From HGM11368 sp051883395 (GTDB taxonomy: Bacteria; Bacillota; Clostridia; Christensenellales; UBA3700): DNA of 64,000 bases. Location of the stretch: assembly GCA_051883395.1 (NCBI GenBank), contig JBJETQ010000022.1, positions 10,913 through 74,912 of the forward strand. The letters are read 5' to 3'. Position 1 is the first letter of the stretch, and every line of letters begins with the position of its first letter. Positions 55,756-64,000 of the stretch are shown here, one piece after another. The notes under the pieces are model-generated. The model saw only the letters and a list, made by a program, of their open reading frames with translations, made no database searches and was not told the DNA's origin. Made by a program: the position numbers and the translations under genes.

Positions 55756-58194
55756 ATGGAGGATAAAGATATCGATTTGACAATTCAAACCGAGCAAGAA
55801 CCTGATATTTCGCCTGCACAAGATGACAATGCCGACAAAAAGTCTAAGAAAAAAGAATCAGGAATAGACTATTTCAGCGCCACCGTCAACAAATACGGAG
55901 TCATGGGTGCTTTTGCGATAATAGGATTTATTCTAGCTCTCTTTTTTACCGTTCAGGAAGTAGACCTGATAGAGATTTATACCGGTTTGTTCAATTCTTT
56001 GATGGCAGGTACGCCTATTGCCGAGCTGTTCCAGGCCAACATGCAATATATTATAGTGTTGGGCGTAGTGTTGTTAGGCATTCTCGTATTTGTAATTTCG
56101 TCGATTATTGCGCTATTTTCTAAGAAGAAGATAGGATACATAGACGAAGCAATTTTCGTAGGAATTTTTACGGCTGTCGGTATGTTGGTGCTTGCAATCG
56201 CCGACGATTTGAAGACGGATAACATAGTTATAGAAGCGCTTGTGGCAATTGTGATATTTTTGGCTGTCATGGTGGTTCTGCTCATCATTCGTACGGCGGT
56301 ATTTACGCCTAACATGACCAAGAGTGAAATCAGAAATATGAAGCTTCAAAAGATTAAGCCGTCCAAATATCTCAAAGCATATTTTCAGAAGTTCAATCCA
56401 ATCATTGCAATTACAATATCCGCTATCATAGGCGGCTTTGTGCTTGCCATTATGTTTACGGGCAACGTTTCTACGGTATTTGAAAATCAGGACAACGTGA
56501 TAGTATTTGCCGCTTGCGGCGGAGCCGGCGCATTGTTCTTTATAGTGGGTGTAATAACTCGTCTTATCAAAAAAAGAACGACCACGATAGACCTTGCCAA
56601 CTTTGTCATAGGAATCACGAGTTTGTTGATGATAGCAATAGGATTGCTTCACGCTCTCGAAGGCGGTAGCTTTGACTTCGAAGCCGGTAAGATAGATTTA
56701 TTGGCAGGTGCAGGCGGTTTTGGTTTGTTCTGTATTTGTGCGATTTTGCTCAGCTGCAATACGGCAATGCCGACGGATAAACGACACGACGACCATATCG
56801 AAATTCTTGCTGAGAAAATTGACGAAACGATATGCGAGCCTGTGGAAGAAGAACAGCAGGAAATTGTAGAAGAAACGCCTGTGGAAGAAGAACAAGAAGA
56901 ACAGCAACAAGAAATTGTTGAAGAAGTACAGGAAGAAATACAGGAAGAAGTACAGGAAGAAACGCCTGTGGAAGAAGTAGCCGAACAGGAAGAACCGCAG
57001 GAAGCGGCAGCGGAAGTAGCTCAGGTCGAAGAGCAACAAGAAAATATCATAGACGAGGAAGAAGAAGTGAAGAGAGAAGAAATAGAACAACTTTATAGCA
57101 GAATCGATGCACTTGAAAGTTCGCTCAAAGCGTTGGGCGGCGGCAATCTCGAACCAAGGGTGCAAAAGTTGGAAGACAACGAAAGCACTCTGTCCGACAT
57201 CAACGTAAGAGTCGACAATATCGAAAGGAACGTACAACGTATTCTCGATATGCTCATGGCAGGTGCGGTAGCTACCACCATAGCTCCTGTTGAAGAACCT
57301 GAGACGGAAGAAGAAATAGAACAAGAGCCGGTAATAGTGCAACCTCGTCATTCCATTGCTTCTACCAACTGGCAGGAAGAAGTGGAAGATAGCGCAAGGG
57401 TAAAACCAAAATTGAGTTTTGAAATGAAACTCAGACTTGCCGACGACAATATCAAAGCCTTTTATAGCGAAATCAAAAACGAGTTGTTGTCTTACGGCAT
57501 CAAAAATCGTATATCGAGATTCAGAGAAAACTTCAACAAGGGACGCAATCAGATTGCCAGATTTACCATCAACGGCAAGACTCTCGTACTCTATCTTGCA
57601 ATTGATCCGGCGTCGCTTGACGAGAGCTACTATCACCACAAAGATTGCTCCGACAAGAAGGGTGCCGTCGACGTGCCAACGATGCTCAAAATTCGTTCTA
57701 AGGTAGCAGTCAAAAAGGCAAAAGCACTTATTGAGATGATTTGCGAAGGTCTGGTTATCAAAAAGAAGAAGGGCTACGAGCCTGAAAACTTTGCAGACCA
57801 ATTCAGCCTTGACGGATATACTACCGTAGAGTGCAAAGGCCTTGATTATCTGGTGGTCGGAGACCTTGATCTCGGACAGGCAATGCAACTTCCTGATAGC
57901 CTGGCGTCGCAGCTTATCGAAGTCGTCGAAGGAGACGAAGCGATATTCAAGCCGGTAGTTGCGACGATTTCTGTCGACGAAATAGCCGCAAACTTCGAAG
58001 AAGGCTCGGTTGTGGATATAGAAAACATGATAAGCAAACAGCTTTGTCCTGCTGATTGCAACTATCTGTCCGTTGTAGAAGGACAGAGACTCAACAAAAA
58101 GTACAGAGTCTTTGCCAACGAATACAACCCTGACGCAGTCAAGATGATATGTCTTGCAGGCGGCGAAGCGTTTTTGATAGTAGATCCGCAATAA
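55756..58194 (+). CDS. Polytopic membrane protein with acidic linker and conserved C-terminal domain
   Basis: An 812-residue protein. ATG 55756 is chosen for the GGGGG stretch upstream. About nine hydrophobic segments lie within residues 45-345. A 100-residue linker of Glu, Gln and Val repeats (VEEEQQEIVEETP, VQEEIQEEVQEE) and a short coiled coil (LESSLKALGGG to RNVQRILDML) follow. The last 250 residues form a compact domain seen in many Clostridia (ELLSYGIKNRISRFRENFNK, KTLVLYLAIDP, VKKAKALIEMI) with no assigned function. The DUF1508 protein at 52730 has a similar acidic linker. The role is unknown. Confidence 0.82.
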   Translation: MEDKDIDLTIQTEQEPDISPAQDDNADKKSKKKESGIDYFSATVNKYGVMGAFAIIGFILALFFTVQEVDLIEIYTGLFNSLMAGTPIAELFQANMQYIIVLGVVLLGILVFVISSIIALFSKKKIGYIDEAIFVGIFTAVGMLVLAIADDLKTDNIVIEALVAIVIFLAVMVVLLIIRTAVFTPNMTKSEIRNMKLQKIKPSKYLKAYFQKFNPIIAITISAIIGGFVLAIMFTGNVSTVFENQDNVIVFAACGGAGALFFIVGVITRLIKKRTTTIDLANFVIGITSLLMIAIGLLHALEGGSFDFEAGKIDLLAGAGGFGLFCICAILLSCNTAMPTDKRHDDHIEILAEKIDETICEPVEEEQQEIVEETPVEEEQEEQQQEIVEEVQEEIQEEVQEETPVEEVAEQEEPQEAAAEVAQVEEQQENIIDEEEEVKREEIEQLYSRIDALESSLKALGGGNLEPRVQKLEDNESTLSDINVRVDNIERNVQRILDMLMAGAVATTIAPVEEPETEEEIEQEPVIVQPRHSIASTNWQEEVEDSARVKPKLSFEMKLRLADDNIKAFYSEIKNELLSYGIKNRISRFRENFNKGRNQIARFTINGKTLVLYLAIDPASLDESYYHHKDCSDKKGAVDVPTMLKIRSKVAVKKAKALIEMICEGLVIKKKKGYEPENFADQFSLDGYTTVECKGLDYLVVGDLDLGQAMQLPDSLASQLIEVVEGDEAIFKPVVATISVDEIAANFEEGSVVDIENMISKQLCPADCNYLSVVEGQRLNKKYRVFANEYNPDAVKMICLAGGEAFLIVDPQ

Positions 58195-58223
58195 CGCAAT
58201 ACAAACGCAACAAACTAAATAAA

Positions 58224-58249
58224 ACGCCCCGAATATCGGGGCGTTTTTA
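58224..58249 (+). terminator. Terminator between convergent genes
   Basis: ACGCCCCGA (58224-58232) pairs with TCGGGGCGT (58236-58244), with T-run after and A-run before, so it can serve both strands. Confidence 0.93.
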
Positions 58250-58259
58250 TAATAGATTT

Positions 58260-59057
58260 TTACAATTTGTGAGCCAAAGGTTGATGTTTGATGTATTTAA
58301 ACACGTATCTGAAACCCGCATCTTTCAGAATCTGACAGACTTCTGAGTATTTGTCTGCCAATCTGTAAGGCTGATGTGCGTCGGAGCCGAAGGTGATAAG
58401 TTCTCCGCCAAGTTGACGGTATCGTTTCAGAATATCTGTCGTCGGCAGACATCTGACGGGCAATTCTTTGACGTGAGAATTGAGTTCCAACGCCACGCCT
58501 TTTGTTATCAACGTCGTAAGAATAGCGTCAATTTTGTCGGCAAAAAGCGGATATTTCATAATAGGGTCTGCATACGGAGCTTTGCGCATTATGTAGCCGA
58601 GATGTCCGATGCTGTCAAAACGGTATGGAGCATCGAGCGAAGATATAACGCTGTCGAGATAGTCGTCGTAGCATTTTTGCATCGGTATATCGTCATAATA
58701 TCCAGGAAGGTAGCAATCTTTGCCGTTGATGAGATGTATCGAATTGATTGTCATGTCAAAGTCGTATTGCGACAAATTGTCGGCGTAGTCTTGTTCGACT
58801 TGTTTTGCCCAGCCGACTTCTATACCTACGCCCACTTCGATTTTGCCTGCGTATTTGTCTTTAAGAACCGAGAGTTCGGCAAAGTGATGTGGCAAATCTA
58901 TCTGCGGCACTTCCGGAAAATCTCGCAGCATATCCAAATCGTAGTGGTCGGTTATTGCGATATATTCAAGACCTTTGTCAATAGCCGCTTCTATCATCTG
59001 TTGGGGCGGTATTTTACAGTCCTGAGAATGTGAACAATGCGTATGGGTATCTATCAT
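58260..59057 (-). CDS. PHP-domain histidinol-phosphatase (HisJ-like)
   Basis: A 265-residue metal-dependent phosphoesterase of the PHP fold. Metal ligands: MIDTHTHCSHS at the start, EYIAITDHYDLD, the Glu in GVGIEVGW, INSIHLINGKD, and GSDAHQPYRL near the end. HisJ-type enzymes remove phosphate from histidinol phosphate; no other his gene is near, so the substrate is not sure. Start 59057 is fixed by a consensus promoter placing +1 on this ATG; upstream in-frame codons would extend into the divergent ung promoter. Confidence 0.9.
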   Translation of the reverse strand: MIDTHTHCSHSQDCKIPPQQMIEAAIDKGLEYIAITDHYDLDMLRDFPEVPQIDLPHHFAELSVLKDKYAGKIEVGVGIEVGWAKQVEQDYADNLSQYDFDMTINSIHLINGKDCYLPGYYDDIPMQKCYDDYLDSVISSLDAPYRFDSIGHLGYIMRKAPYADPIMKYPLFADKIDAILTTLITKGVALELNSHVKELPVRCLPTTDILKRYRQLGGELITFGSDAHQPYRLADKYSEVCQILKDAGFRYVFKYIKHQPLAHKL

Positions 59058-59063
59058 AATCTT

Positions 59064-59124
59064 ATTGTAAAACAATGCCTTTCCAAAGTCAACCGTTGAC
59101 AAAACAAGGCATCGGCAATATAAT
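59064..59124. promoter_or_regulatory. Back-to-back divergent promoters of hisJ-like gene and ung, both leaderless
   Basis: Plus strand: TTGACA (59096-59101), 17-bp spacer, TATAAT (59119-59124), expected +1 at 59131, the A of the ung ATG. Minus strand: TTGACT (59092-59087), 17-bp spacer, TACAAT (59069-59064), expected +1 at 59057, the A of the hisJ-like ATG. The two -35 boxes are 3 bp apart, so the polymerases would compete. Neither gene has a Shine-Dalgarno sequence. Confidence 0.85.
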
Positions 59125-59130
59125 GTTGGT

Positions 59131-59805
59131 ATGGTCAAAATTGCTAACGAACAATGGAGAGAATTGTTGAGAAGCGAAGGGGATAAAGAATATTTTCCTG
59201 CGCTGTGGAGTGCGGTAATGAAAGATTACGCCGCTACAACCTGCTTTCCGCCCAAAGAAAAGATATTCAGAGCGTTGGACCTGTGTCCTTACGACAACGT
59301 CAAAGTGGTCATATTGGGGCAAGACCCATATCACGATTACGGACAAGCCAACGGACTGTGTTTTAGTGTAGAAAGGGGTACGAAATTGCCGCCTTCGCTC
59401 GTCAATATATTCAAGGCGCTGGAATACGACCTTGGCATCAAGCCCGACGACAACGGCGACCTTAGCGGCTGGGCGGAACAAGGGGTGTTGCTGCTCAACA
59501 GCTATCTCAGCGTACGCAAGTCGCAACCGCTCTCGCATGCTTCTTACGGCTGGGACAAGTTTACCGACAGAATTATAGAGTTGCTCAACCGACACTCTAC
59601 GCCGATAGTATTTATGTTGTGGGGCGGATATGCAAAGTCCAAGGCAAGATTGATTGACGACAAAAAGCATCTCGTACTCAAAGCAGTACATCCAAGTCCG
59701 CTGTCTTTTTACAATGGTTTTTTGGAATGTAAGCACTTTTCAAAAGCCAACGACTTTTTGGTAGCACACGGTCTTCAACCTATCAACTGGGCGTATAAAT
59801 CATAA
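59131..59805 (+). CDS. ung: Uracil-DNA glycosylase (family 1)
   Basis: A 224-residue Ung that removes uracil from DNA. The water-activating motif VILGQDPYHDYGQANGLCFS, GVLLLNSYLSV and the leucine-loop motif AVHPSPLSFYNGF are complete. Normal length. The ATG lies 7 bp after a consensus -10 box with no room for a ribosome site. A small hairpin follows the stop. Confidence 0.97.
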   Translation: MVKIANEQWRELLRSEGDKEYFPALWSAVMKDYAATTCFPPKEKIFRALDLCPYDNVKVVILGQDPYHDYGQANGLCFSVERGTKLPPSLVNIFKALEYDLGIKPDDNGDLSGWAEQGVLLLNSYLSVRKSQPLSHASYGWDKFTDRIIELLNRHSTPIVFMLWGGYAKSKARLIDDKKHLVLKAVHPSPLSFYNGFLECKHFSKANDFLVAHGLQPINWAYKS

Positions 59806-59811
59806 TAATAT

Positions 59812-59834
59812 CAGCGACAAGAGTGTCGCTGACG
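59812..59834 (+). terminator. Hairpin after ung
   Basis: TCAGCGACA pairs with TGTCGCTGA around a 4-base loop. There is no T-run, so termination is uncertain. Confidence 0.55.
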
Positions 59835-59895
59835 ACGAATAAAATACAGCTAAATAGCAAAAAATCCGTAATGGTGAAATTTTGCAAGAATTTTA

Positions 59896-59924
59896 TTGAT
59901 TTATATTTTTTATTATACTATAAT
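59896..59924 (+). promoter_or_regulatory. Promoter of the DUF5050-like lipoprotein gene
   Basis: TTGATT (59896-59901), 17-bp spacer, TATAAT (59919-59924), 38 bp before the start. Confidence 0.8.
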
Positions 59925-59962
59925 TATTATATTATAAAGTAATTGTTATCGGGAGATATAGA

Positions 59963-61393
59963 ATGACAAAAATAACAAAGTCGATTTTGATAGTTATGAT
60001 AATAGCCGTATCTGTTATGGCGCTGATTGGCTGTCAGAATTTTAGTTGGGGACCGGTTGGCCCTATTACGACGGGAGAAGTAGAGAATAACGGCTCTTTG
60101 GTCGTAAAGCAAGGCGACTATCTTTATTACGTCAACGGAATGGACGAGACGTCCAACATTACCAAGCCTGAGGACAACCATTTTGGCAAAGCCAGCGTCA
60201 AAGGCAGCATAATGAAAAGCAAGATTAATGCCGACGGCACGTTGAGCGATACGGCAGTAGTCGTACCAAAAACTTTCTATACAGCCAATACTTCCGCAGG
60301 CATATATATCTTCGGGCAATGGATATATTATTGCTCTCCAAGCACCCAAACGGACAAATACGGCAACGTTTTGACAAGCAATCTCGAATATATGCGTACC
60401 AAACTCGACGGTAGCAAGACTCAGTCCATTGCAATTGTGGAAGGTACGTCGGTCAATTTTATTTTTACTGAAACCGCACTTATTTACGTAGAAGGCAGCG
60501 AACTCAAAAAAGTTGAATATACCGAGAAAAAGATAGGTAAAGAATCTGTTATCGCATCTGACATCACCGGTTCTCTCTTTACCGCTCAAAGCGACGTTGT
60601 CTTCTATACCACGGCAAGCGAAGACAAGACGCTCAACAACAATCTGGTATGGGCTATCAAGGGCAACACCGCTCCGATAGCTATTGTCAGCGACGGCACC
60701 TATGCTTCGGGGGAGACTCCTACGCTCAAAGAGCAAAAGACCATATCGCTTGTCAAGTATGACAAAAACGAAAACGTTTTGTATTATACCAGAACCGACA
60801 ACGATACGGCAGCGGTAGTAGGTACGTACGGTTACAAGTTTGACCAATTGTCAGCTATTGACAAGACAAAGGAAAAGAAGTATTCGGTATCGTCTTTGAC
60901 AACGTTTACTCCGCTTGGATTTGACAATGGTTTGCTTGTTACGTCTTCGTCGACTGTCAAGGTTTACAACCCCATATCCGAGCAGGTATACGTCGACGAC
61001 ATCGGCAAAGAAATAGAACTTTCGTCTACTCCTACCGTTCTTTTCTTTGAAAATGATTACGTTTATTACGTCATATCAAATTCTCTTATGAGAATGGATT
61101 ATAATGCTGCTGTGCCAACAGAAGAAAAGATAAGCGACCAGAGCATATCGACTTCTTGGCTTGCTCCTGTCAAATTGGGCAATTATATCTATTATATAGA
61201 CGGCAACAACTACAACTATCTGTACAGGCTTGATTATACTACTTACGCAATAGAAGAAGGAGTTGTTACCAAAGCGGAAGGCAAGATAGTAAGTGGATAC
61301 GTTTCCAGCGACGAGACGTCCGACGGACTTGTTCCGCAATTTATGAGCGATGCGGATAAGGAATCTTATATCAAAGCGAATCCGGCTGAATAA
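59963..61393 (+). CDS. Lipoprotein with DUF5050-like beta-propeller repeats
   Basis: A 476-residue exported lipoprotein (signal ending ALIGC). Repeated strands with Tyr-Tyr pairs, such as QGDYLYYVNGMDE, GQWIYYCSPST, ENDYVYYVISN and GNYIYYIDGNNYNY, are typical of DUF5050-type propellers found in Clostridia. No catalytic residues are seen; binding or a structural role on the outer face of the membrane is likely. GGGAG site and a consensus promoter upstream; a strong terminator follows. Confidence 0.82.
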   Translation: MTKITKSILIVMIIAVSVMALIGCQNFSWGPVGPITTGEVENNGSLVVKQGDYLYYVNGMDETSNITKPEDNHFGKASVKGSIMKSKINADGTLSDTAVVVPKTFYTANTSAGIYIFGQWIYYCSPSTQTDKYGNVLTSNLEYMRTKLDGSKTQSIAIVEGTSVNFIFTETALIYVEGSELKKVEYTEKKIGKESVIASDITGSLFTAQSDVVFYTTASEDKTLNNNLVWAIKGNTAPIAIVSDGTYASGETPTLKEQKTISLVKYDKNENVLYYTRTDNDTAAVVGTYGYKFDQLSAIDKTKEKKYSVSSLTTFTPLGFDNGLLVTSSSTVKVYNPISEQVYVDDIGKEIELSSTPTVLFFENDYVYYVISNSLMRMDYNAAVPTEEKISDQSISTSWLAPVKLGNYIYYIDGNNYNYLYRLDYTTYAIEEGVVTKAEGKIVSGYVSSDETSDGLVPQFMSDADKESYIKANPAE

Positions 61394-61409
61394 ACGTTAC
61401 AGATATAAG

Positions 61410-61437
61410 CCGCCGACTTTTGTCGGCGGATTTTTTA
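61410..61437 (+). terminator. Rho-independent terminator
   Basis: CCGCCGAC (61410-61417) pairs with GTCGGCGG (61422-61429), then ATTTTTT. Confidence 0.94.
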
Positions 61438-61562
61438 TTTTTGACGATACGTCAGAACATTCAATTGCCATGCCAAACCGAAATTGGCAATTTTTTATTT
61501 TAGTTACAAAATTCAATAAGAAATGCAAAATCTGTTAAAATTTATAATGATATGTAAAATAT

Positions 61563-61591
61563 TTGAAAAATGTTACTATATATGCTACAAT
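61563..61591 (+). promoter_or_regulatory. Promoter of the NSS symporter gene
   Basis: TTGAAA (61563-61568), 17-bp spacer, TACAAT (61586-61591), 29 bp before the start. Confidence 0.82.
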
Positions 61592-61620
61592 TAACAAGAT
61601 CATCGTTTTTCGGAGGAAGT

Positions 61621-63327
61621 ATGAATAAAAAAAGAGAATCATGGGCAAGTCGTGCAACGTTTATTTTTGCGGCGATAGGCTCTGCGGTAGGACTAGGCAA
61701 CGCATGGAGATTTCCGGGGCTGGCAGCTATGCATGGCGGCGGAACGTTCTTGCTCGTCTATATTCTGGCAATGTTTATTTTGGGCTGGCCGCTTCTGATG
61801 ATGGAAATATCTATCGGCAGAAAGATGCAGCACGGTGCGCCGGGCGCATTTAAGGGACTCAACAAAAAGGCGGAATTTGTTGGTTGGGCGGCGGTAGCCA
61901 ACGCATTTGTAATCGCAACGTACTATGCCGTAGTTCTGGCGTGGATACTGGTGATGATAGTCAAATCTTTCAAGCTCGGCGGACTCACGTCCGAGCAGGC
62001 GGGCGGATTGTTCTTTGGAGAAGCTTTGCAATACCAGCCTATATCCGACGGAGCAGCTGCTTTTGACATACCCGGCGGTTTGCTTGTGGCGCTGGTAATT
62101 GCCTGGATTGCAATATATCTGTGTATCCGTAAGGGGGCTCACAGCGCAGGCAAAGTGGTGCCTTTTACGGTTATGATACCTATCGTGCTTTTGTTGGTGC
62201 TGGCAATCAACGGTATGGTTAAGGACTTTGGACAGGCAGGCGGAGCAGGCTTCAAGCAATTTTTTATTCCCGATTTCAGCAAACTTGCCGACAGTAGCCT
62301 TTGGATAGACGCATTCGGGCAGGTGTTTTATAGCCTTTCGATAATGATGGCGATTATGATTGCTTACGGCTCTTTTGTCAACAAAAAGAGTGATATCGTC
62401 AAGGATACTCTGATAATAGCCATCAGCGATATGGCAATAAGCGTGCTTGCCGGCATTGTATTGTTTACCACTCTCAGCGGTACAGGAATGTTGGAAAGTT
62501 ATCTTGCCAATCCTTCGGGCGGTATAGGAACGGCTTTCGTCGTTTATCCGCAGGCAATGGTAATGTTGTCGGGTAGCGCCGCATTCAACAGCTTTATTGC
62601 ACTCTTGTTTTATCTTACCTTGTTGACGTTGGCTATCGACAGCGCATTCTCTATCATAGAAGGCGTCGCTACGGCGATAAGCGACAAATTCAATTTCAAT
62701 CCACGCAAGACTCGTCTTATGACGTGCGTATGTGCAGGCGTTGTGTCGGTGCTTTATATTACCAAGGGCGGTCTGGAATGGTTGGATATAGTAGATAAAT
62801 GGGCAAATTCTTTCAGTTTGATTTTGGTAGGAATAATCGAATGTATCGTTGTAGGATGGTTCTTCAAGACCGGCAAAGTCAGGGACGAACTCAATCGTAC
62901 GGCAACGAGTATCAAAATAAAGAGCGGATACGATTGGATAATCAAGATAGTTGCGCCTTTGTTGCTCGGCGGACTGTTTATATGGAATCTAATCGATACA
63001 ATCAAGAGCTACACAGACGGAAGCGGCGGTTACGGCGGTTATCCTATATGGGCGCAAGTCATTGCCGGCTGGCTGGTATTTATTGCGGTTTTCGTTGTAG
63101 GTATCGTGATGCAGGAAGTTACCGGCCGCAGCAAGAAATTTGCAGCGCTGGAAAGCGATTACAAGAGCTGGGACGATATGCACGATGAAGAAATAGAAGA
63201 ATTGGTCAATCAGGGCGTCGACGAGAATATGGCGGAAGCTATCGTGCTGAAAACGGACGATACGATTGCCGCAGACAATACGCCATCGCAAATTGACATG
63301 GCAGTCGAAGACAACAAAAAAGAATAG
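61621..63327 (+). CDS. Sodium-dependent transporter of the neurotransmitter:sodium symporter (NSS) family
   Basis: A 568-residue, about twelve-helix LeuT-fold transporter for amino acids or related amines driven by Na+. Helix 1 with the sodium and substrate site reads FIFAAIGSAVGLGNAWRFP, and the unwound helix 6 region FYSLSIMMAIMIAYGSF. The cytoplasmic C-terminal tail of about 70 residues is acidic (DDMHDEEIEELVNQGV). ATG 61621 has CGGAGGAAG upstream; a longer in-frame start lacks a site. Substrate unknown. Fits the sodium-based energetics suggested by the ATP synthase c subunit. Confidence 0.95.
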   Translation: MNKKRESWASRATFIFAAIGSAVGLGNAWRFPGLAAMHGGGTFLLVYILAMFILGWPLLMMEISIGRKMQHGAPGAFKGLNKKAEFVGWAAVANAFVIATYYAVVLAWILVMIVKSFKLGGLTSEQAGGLFFGEALQYQPISDGAAAFDIPGGLLVALVIAWIAIYLCIRKGAHSAGKVVPFTVMIPIVLLLVLAINGMVKDFGQAGGAGFKQFFIPDFSKLADSSLWIDAFGQVFYSLSIMMAIMIAYGSFVNKKSDIVKDTLIIAISDMAISVLAGIVLFTTLSGTGMLESYLANPSGGIGTAFVVYPQAMVMLSGSAAFNSFIALLFYLTLLTLAIDSAFSIIEGVATAISDKFNFNPRKTRLMTCVCAGVVSVLYITKGGLEWLDIVDKWANSFSLILVGIIECIVVGWFFKTGKVRDELNRTATSIKIKSGYDWIIKIVAPLLLGGLFIWNLIDTIKSYTDGSGGYGGYPIWAQVIAGWLVFIAVFVVGIVMQEVTGRSKKFAALESDYKSWDDMHDEEIEELVNQGVDENMAEAIVLKTDDTIAADNTPSQIDMAVEDNKKE

Positions 63328-63408
63328 TTTTATCAATAAAAAACGCACGTCGTATAATGGGCGTATCCCACAAAGATTACATTTTTGTAAAGTTGCGCTA
63401 TCTGCAAC

Positions 63409-63440
63409 AAAAAGCTCCCGGGTAATTCCGAGAGCTTTTT
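63409..63440. terminator. Bidirectional terminator
   Basis: AAAAAGCTC (63409-63417) pairs with GAGCTTTTT (63432-63440) with inner CGG/CCG pairing. It lies between the NSS gene and a convergent hypothetical gene. Confidence 0.85.
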
Positions 63441-63543
63441 ACTACACATCAGGGAAATAGTTAAATTAAAATTTATATTCCTAAAATATAAAAGCCGTTG
63501 AACCGTTCACCATTTTTTAACCATTCTAAAATCACTTGATAAT

Positions 63544-63849
63544 CTAAAGGCTTTTTTCTTCAATTTTCAATATAATCCCTTTTAATTGCACAGGAGTATA
63601 ATAGTTCATTCCGCTAATATCGACTTCACCGCTATGCAAATTATGATATGTCCCACCATAAAATATATCTCCGTAATCGCAACAGAAGCTTTCAATATCA
63701 TCCACGTAAATATATAGAGAACTGTCTCTCCAATATCCGTGCTTGTTGACAACTTTAACATGTTTGGTTGTACAGTATTGAAGCTCTATGAAGGCAGAAC
63801 CGCCAAATTTTCTTCTTTCCTCTTGGTTTGCAAATGAATGAAAAATCAT
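63544..63849 (-). CDS. Hypothetical protein (101 aa)
   Basis: A 101-residue protein rich in Tyr and Asp. Start ATG 63849 has GGAG just upstream; GTG 63855 overlaps that site. It opens MIFHSFANQEERRKFGG and has YIYVDDIESFCCDYGDIFYG in the middle, ending with a possible beta-strand QLKGIILKIEE. I do not recognise a family. No signal peptide or membrane segment. It points towards the NSS gene and shares the terminator at 63409. Confidence 0.6.
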   Translation of the reverse strand: MIFHSFANQEERRKFGGSAFIELQYCTTKHVKVVNKHGYWRDSSLYIYVDDIESFCCDYGDIFYGGTYHNLHSGEVDISGMNYYTPVQLKGIILKIEEKSL

Positions 63850-63918
63850 AAACACTCCGTTAAATTACTGTTTATCTTATCGTAATCATATCACGCATAA
63901 TTGAAAAAGTAAAATAAA

Positions 63919-63958
63919 TATAGCGCACTTCCTTGCTTGCAAGGTATAGTGCGCTATA
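63919..63958. repeat. Long imperfect palindrome near the window end
   Basis: TATAGCGCACT (63919-63929) pairs with AGTGCGCTATA (63948-63958); inside, CCTTG-CTTG-CAAGG adds a second stem. It may be a terminator of a gene beyond the window, or a miniature palindromic repeat; no T-run is seen. Confidence 0.6.
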
Positions 63959-64000
63959 CTTATATTCTGTGGTAAAAATTCTCTATGGGAACTGCGATAA

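Noticed and set aside
1..64000. CRISPR arrays, rRNA genes or ordinary tRNAs
   Set aside because: No regularly spaced direct repeats, no rRNA signatures and no tRNA cloverleaf other than the tRNA-like part of tmRNA were seen.

Overview
The window looks like chromosomal DNA of an anaerobic, endospore-forming member of the Clostridia (Firmicutes), probably an uncultured gut-type lineage. Sporulation capacity is shown by both dipicolinate synthase subunits (46069-47424) and a SigH-like sigma factor (44361-44930). Anaerobic oxygen and peroxide defence is shown by a flavin reductase-rubredoxin-rubrerythrin fusion (26624-27799) and an A-type flavodiiron protein (50187-51392). The F-ATPase c subunit (31943-32227) has the two-carboxylate pattern associated with sodium coupling, and an NSS-type sodium symporter lies at 61621-63327.

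Layout. 1-2.6 kb: the 3' part of metA (acetyl-CoA-type homoserine acyltransferase), a decayed possible metY tail, tmRNA (ssrA) and an SDR dehydrogenase. 2.9-5.1 kb: a large carbohydrate-binding-type lipoprotein. 5.2-9.5 kb: a self-contained MarR regulator plus heterodimeric ABC exporter unit with two copies of one operator. 9.9-26.2 kb: the standout region, a 16-kb co-directional accessory operon. 26.3-30.2 kb: a decayed surface-repeat fragment, redox fusion protein, TfoX-N protein, vWA protein and a small membrane protein. 30.4-37.3 kb: complete F1Fo ATP synthase operon (atpI-like, B, E, F, H, A, G, D, C). 37.3-43.2 kb: M28 membrane peptidase, then a sugar or amino-sugar catabolic set (class-III aminotransferase, FGGY kinase, two class II aldolase-fold proteins). 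43.2-47.4 kb: mrnC-thyX-sigH, a P-loop protein, and dpaAB. 47.6-64 kb: GH2 glycosidase, cytidylate-kinase-like protein, flavodiiron protein, three base-excision-repair-type genes (AlkD-like, hypoxanthine glycosylase, ung), cell-envelope proteins, thiN, a PHP phosphatase, an NSS transporter and a hypothetical.

The exciting candidate system is the operon at 9965-26212, read from one good promoter (9888-9916) with overlapping or nearly abutting genes. It contains a soluble FtsK/SpoIIIE ATPase with one intact and one degenerate motor domain, three small helical-hairpin proteins with W-x-D in place of W-x-G, two coiled-coil proteins, an LRR membrane protein, a zinc ribbon-TPR-TIR protein ending in another W-x-D segment, and an SPFH/zinc ribbon protein. 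These are followed by two proteins resembling the two ESCRT-III classes (Snf7-like and Vps2-like) directly before an AAA ATPase with a Vps4-type core and an MIT-like N-terminal domain. It ends with a BrxL-like AAA+ protein lacking the Lon-type C-terminus and a lipoprotein with a degenerate trypsin-like domain. I read this as a bacterial ESCRT-III/Vps4-like membrane-remodelling module joined to a type VII secretion-like ATPase/WXG module and possible immunity effectors. Individual homologies are read by eye; the combined function is inference.

Other points: three genes (thiN, ung, hisJ-like) have consensus promoters whose predicted +1 is exactly the A of the ATG, suggesting leaderless mRNAs. 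atpI and atpB overlap by 146 nt over a tandem repeat coding in both frames.
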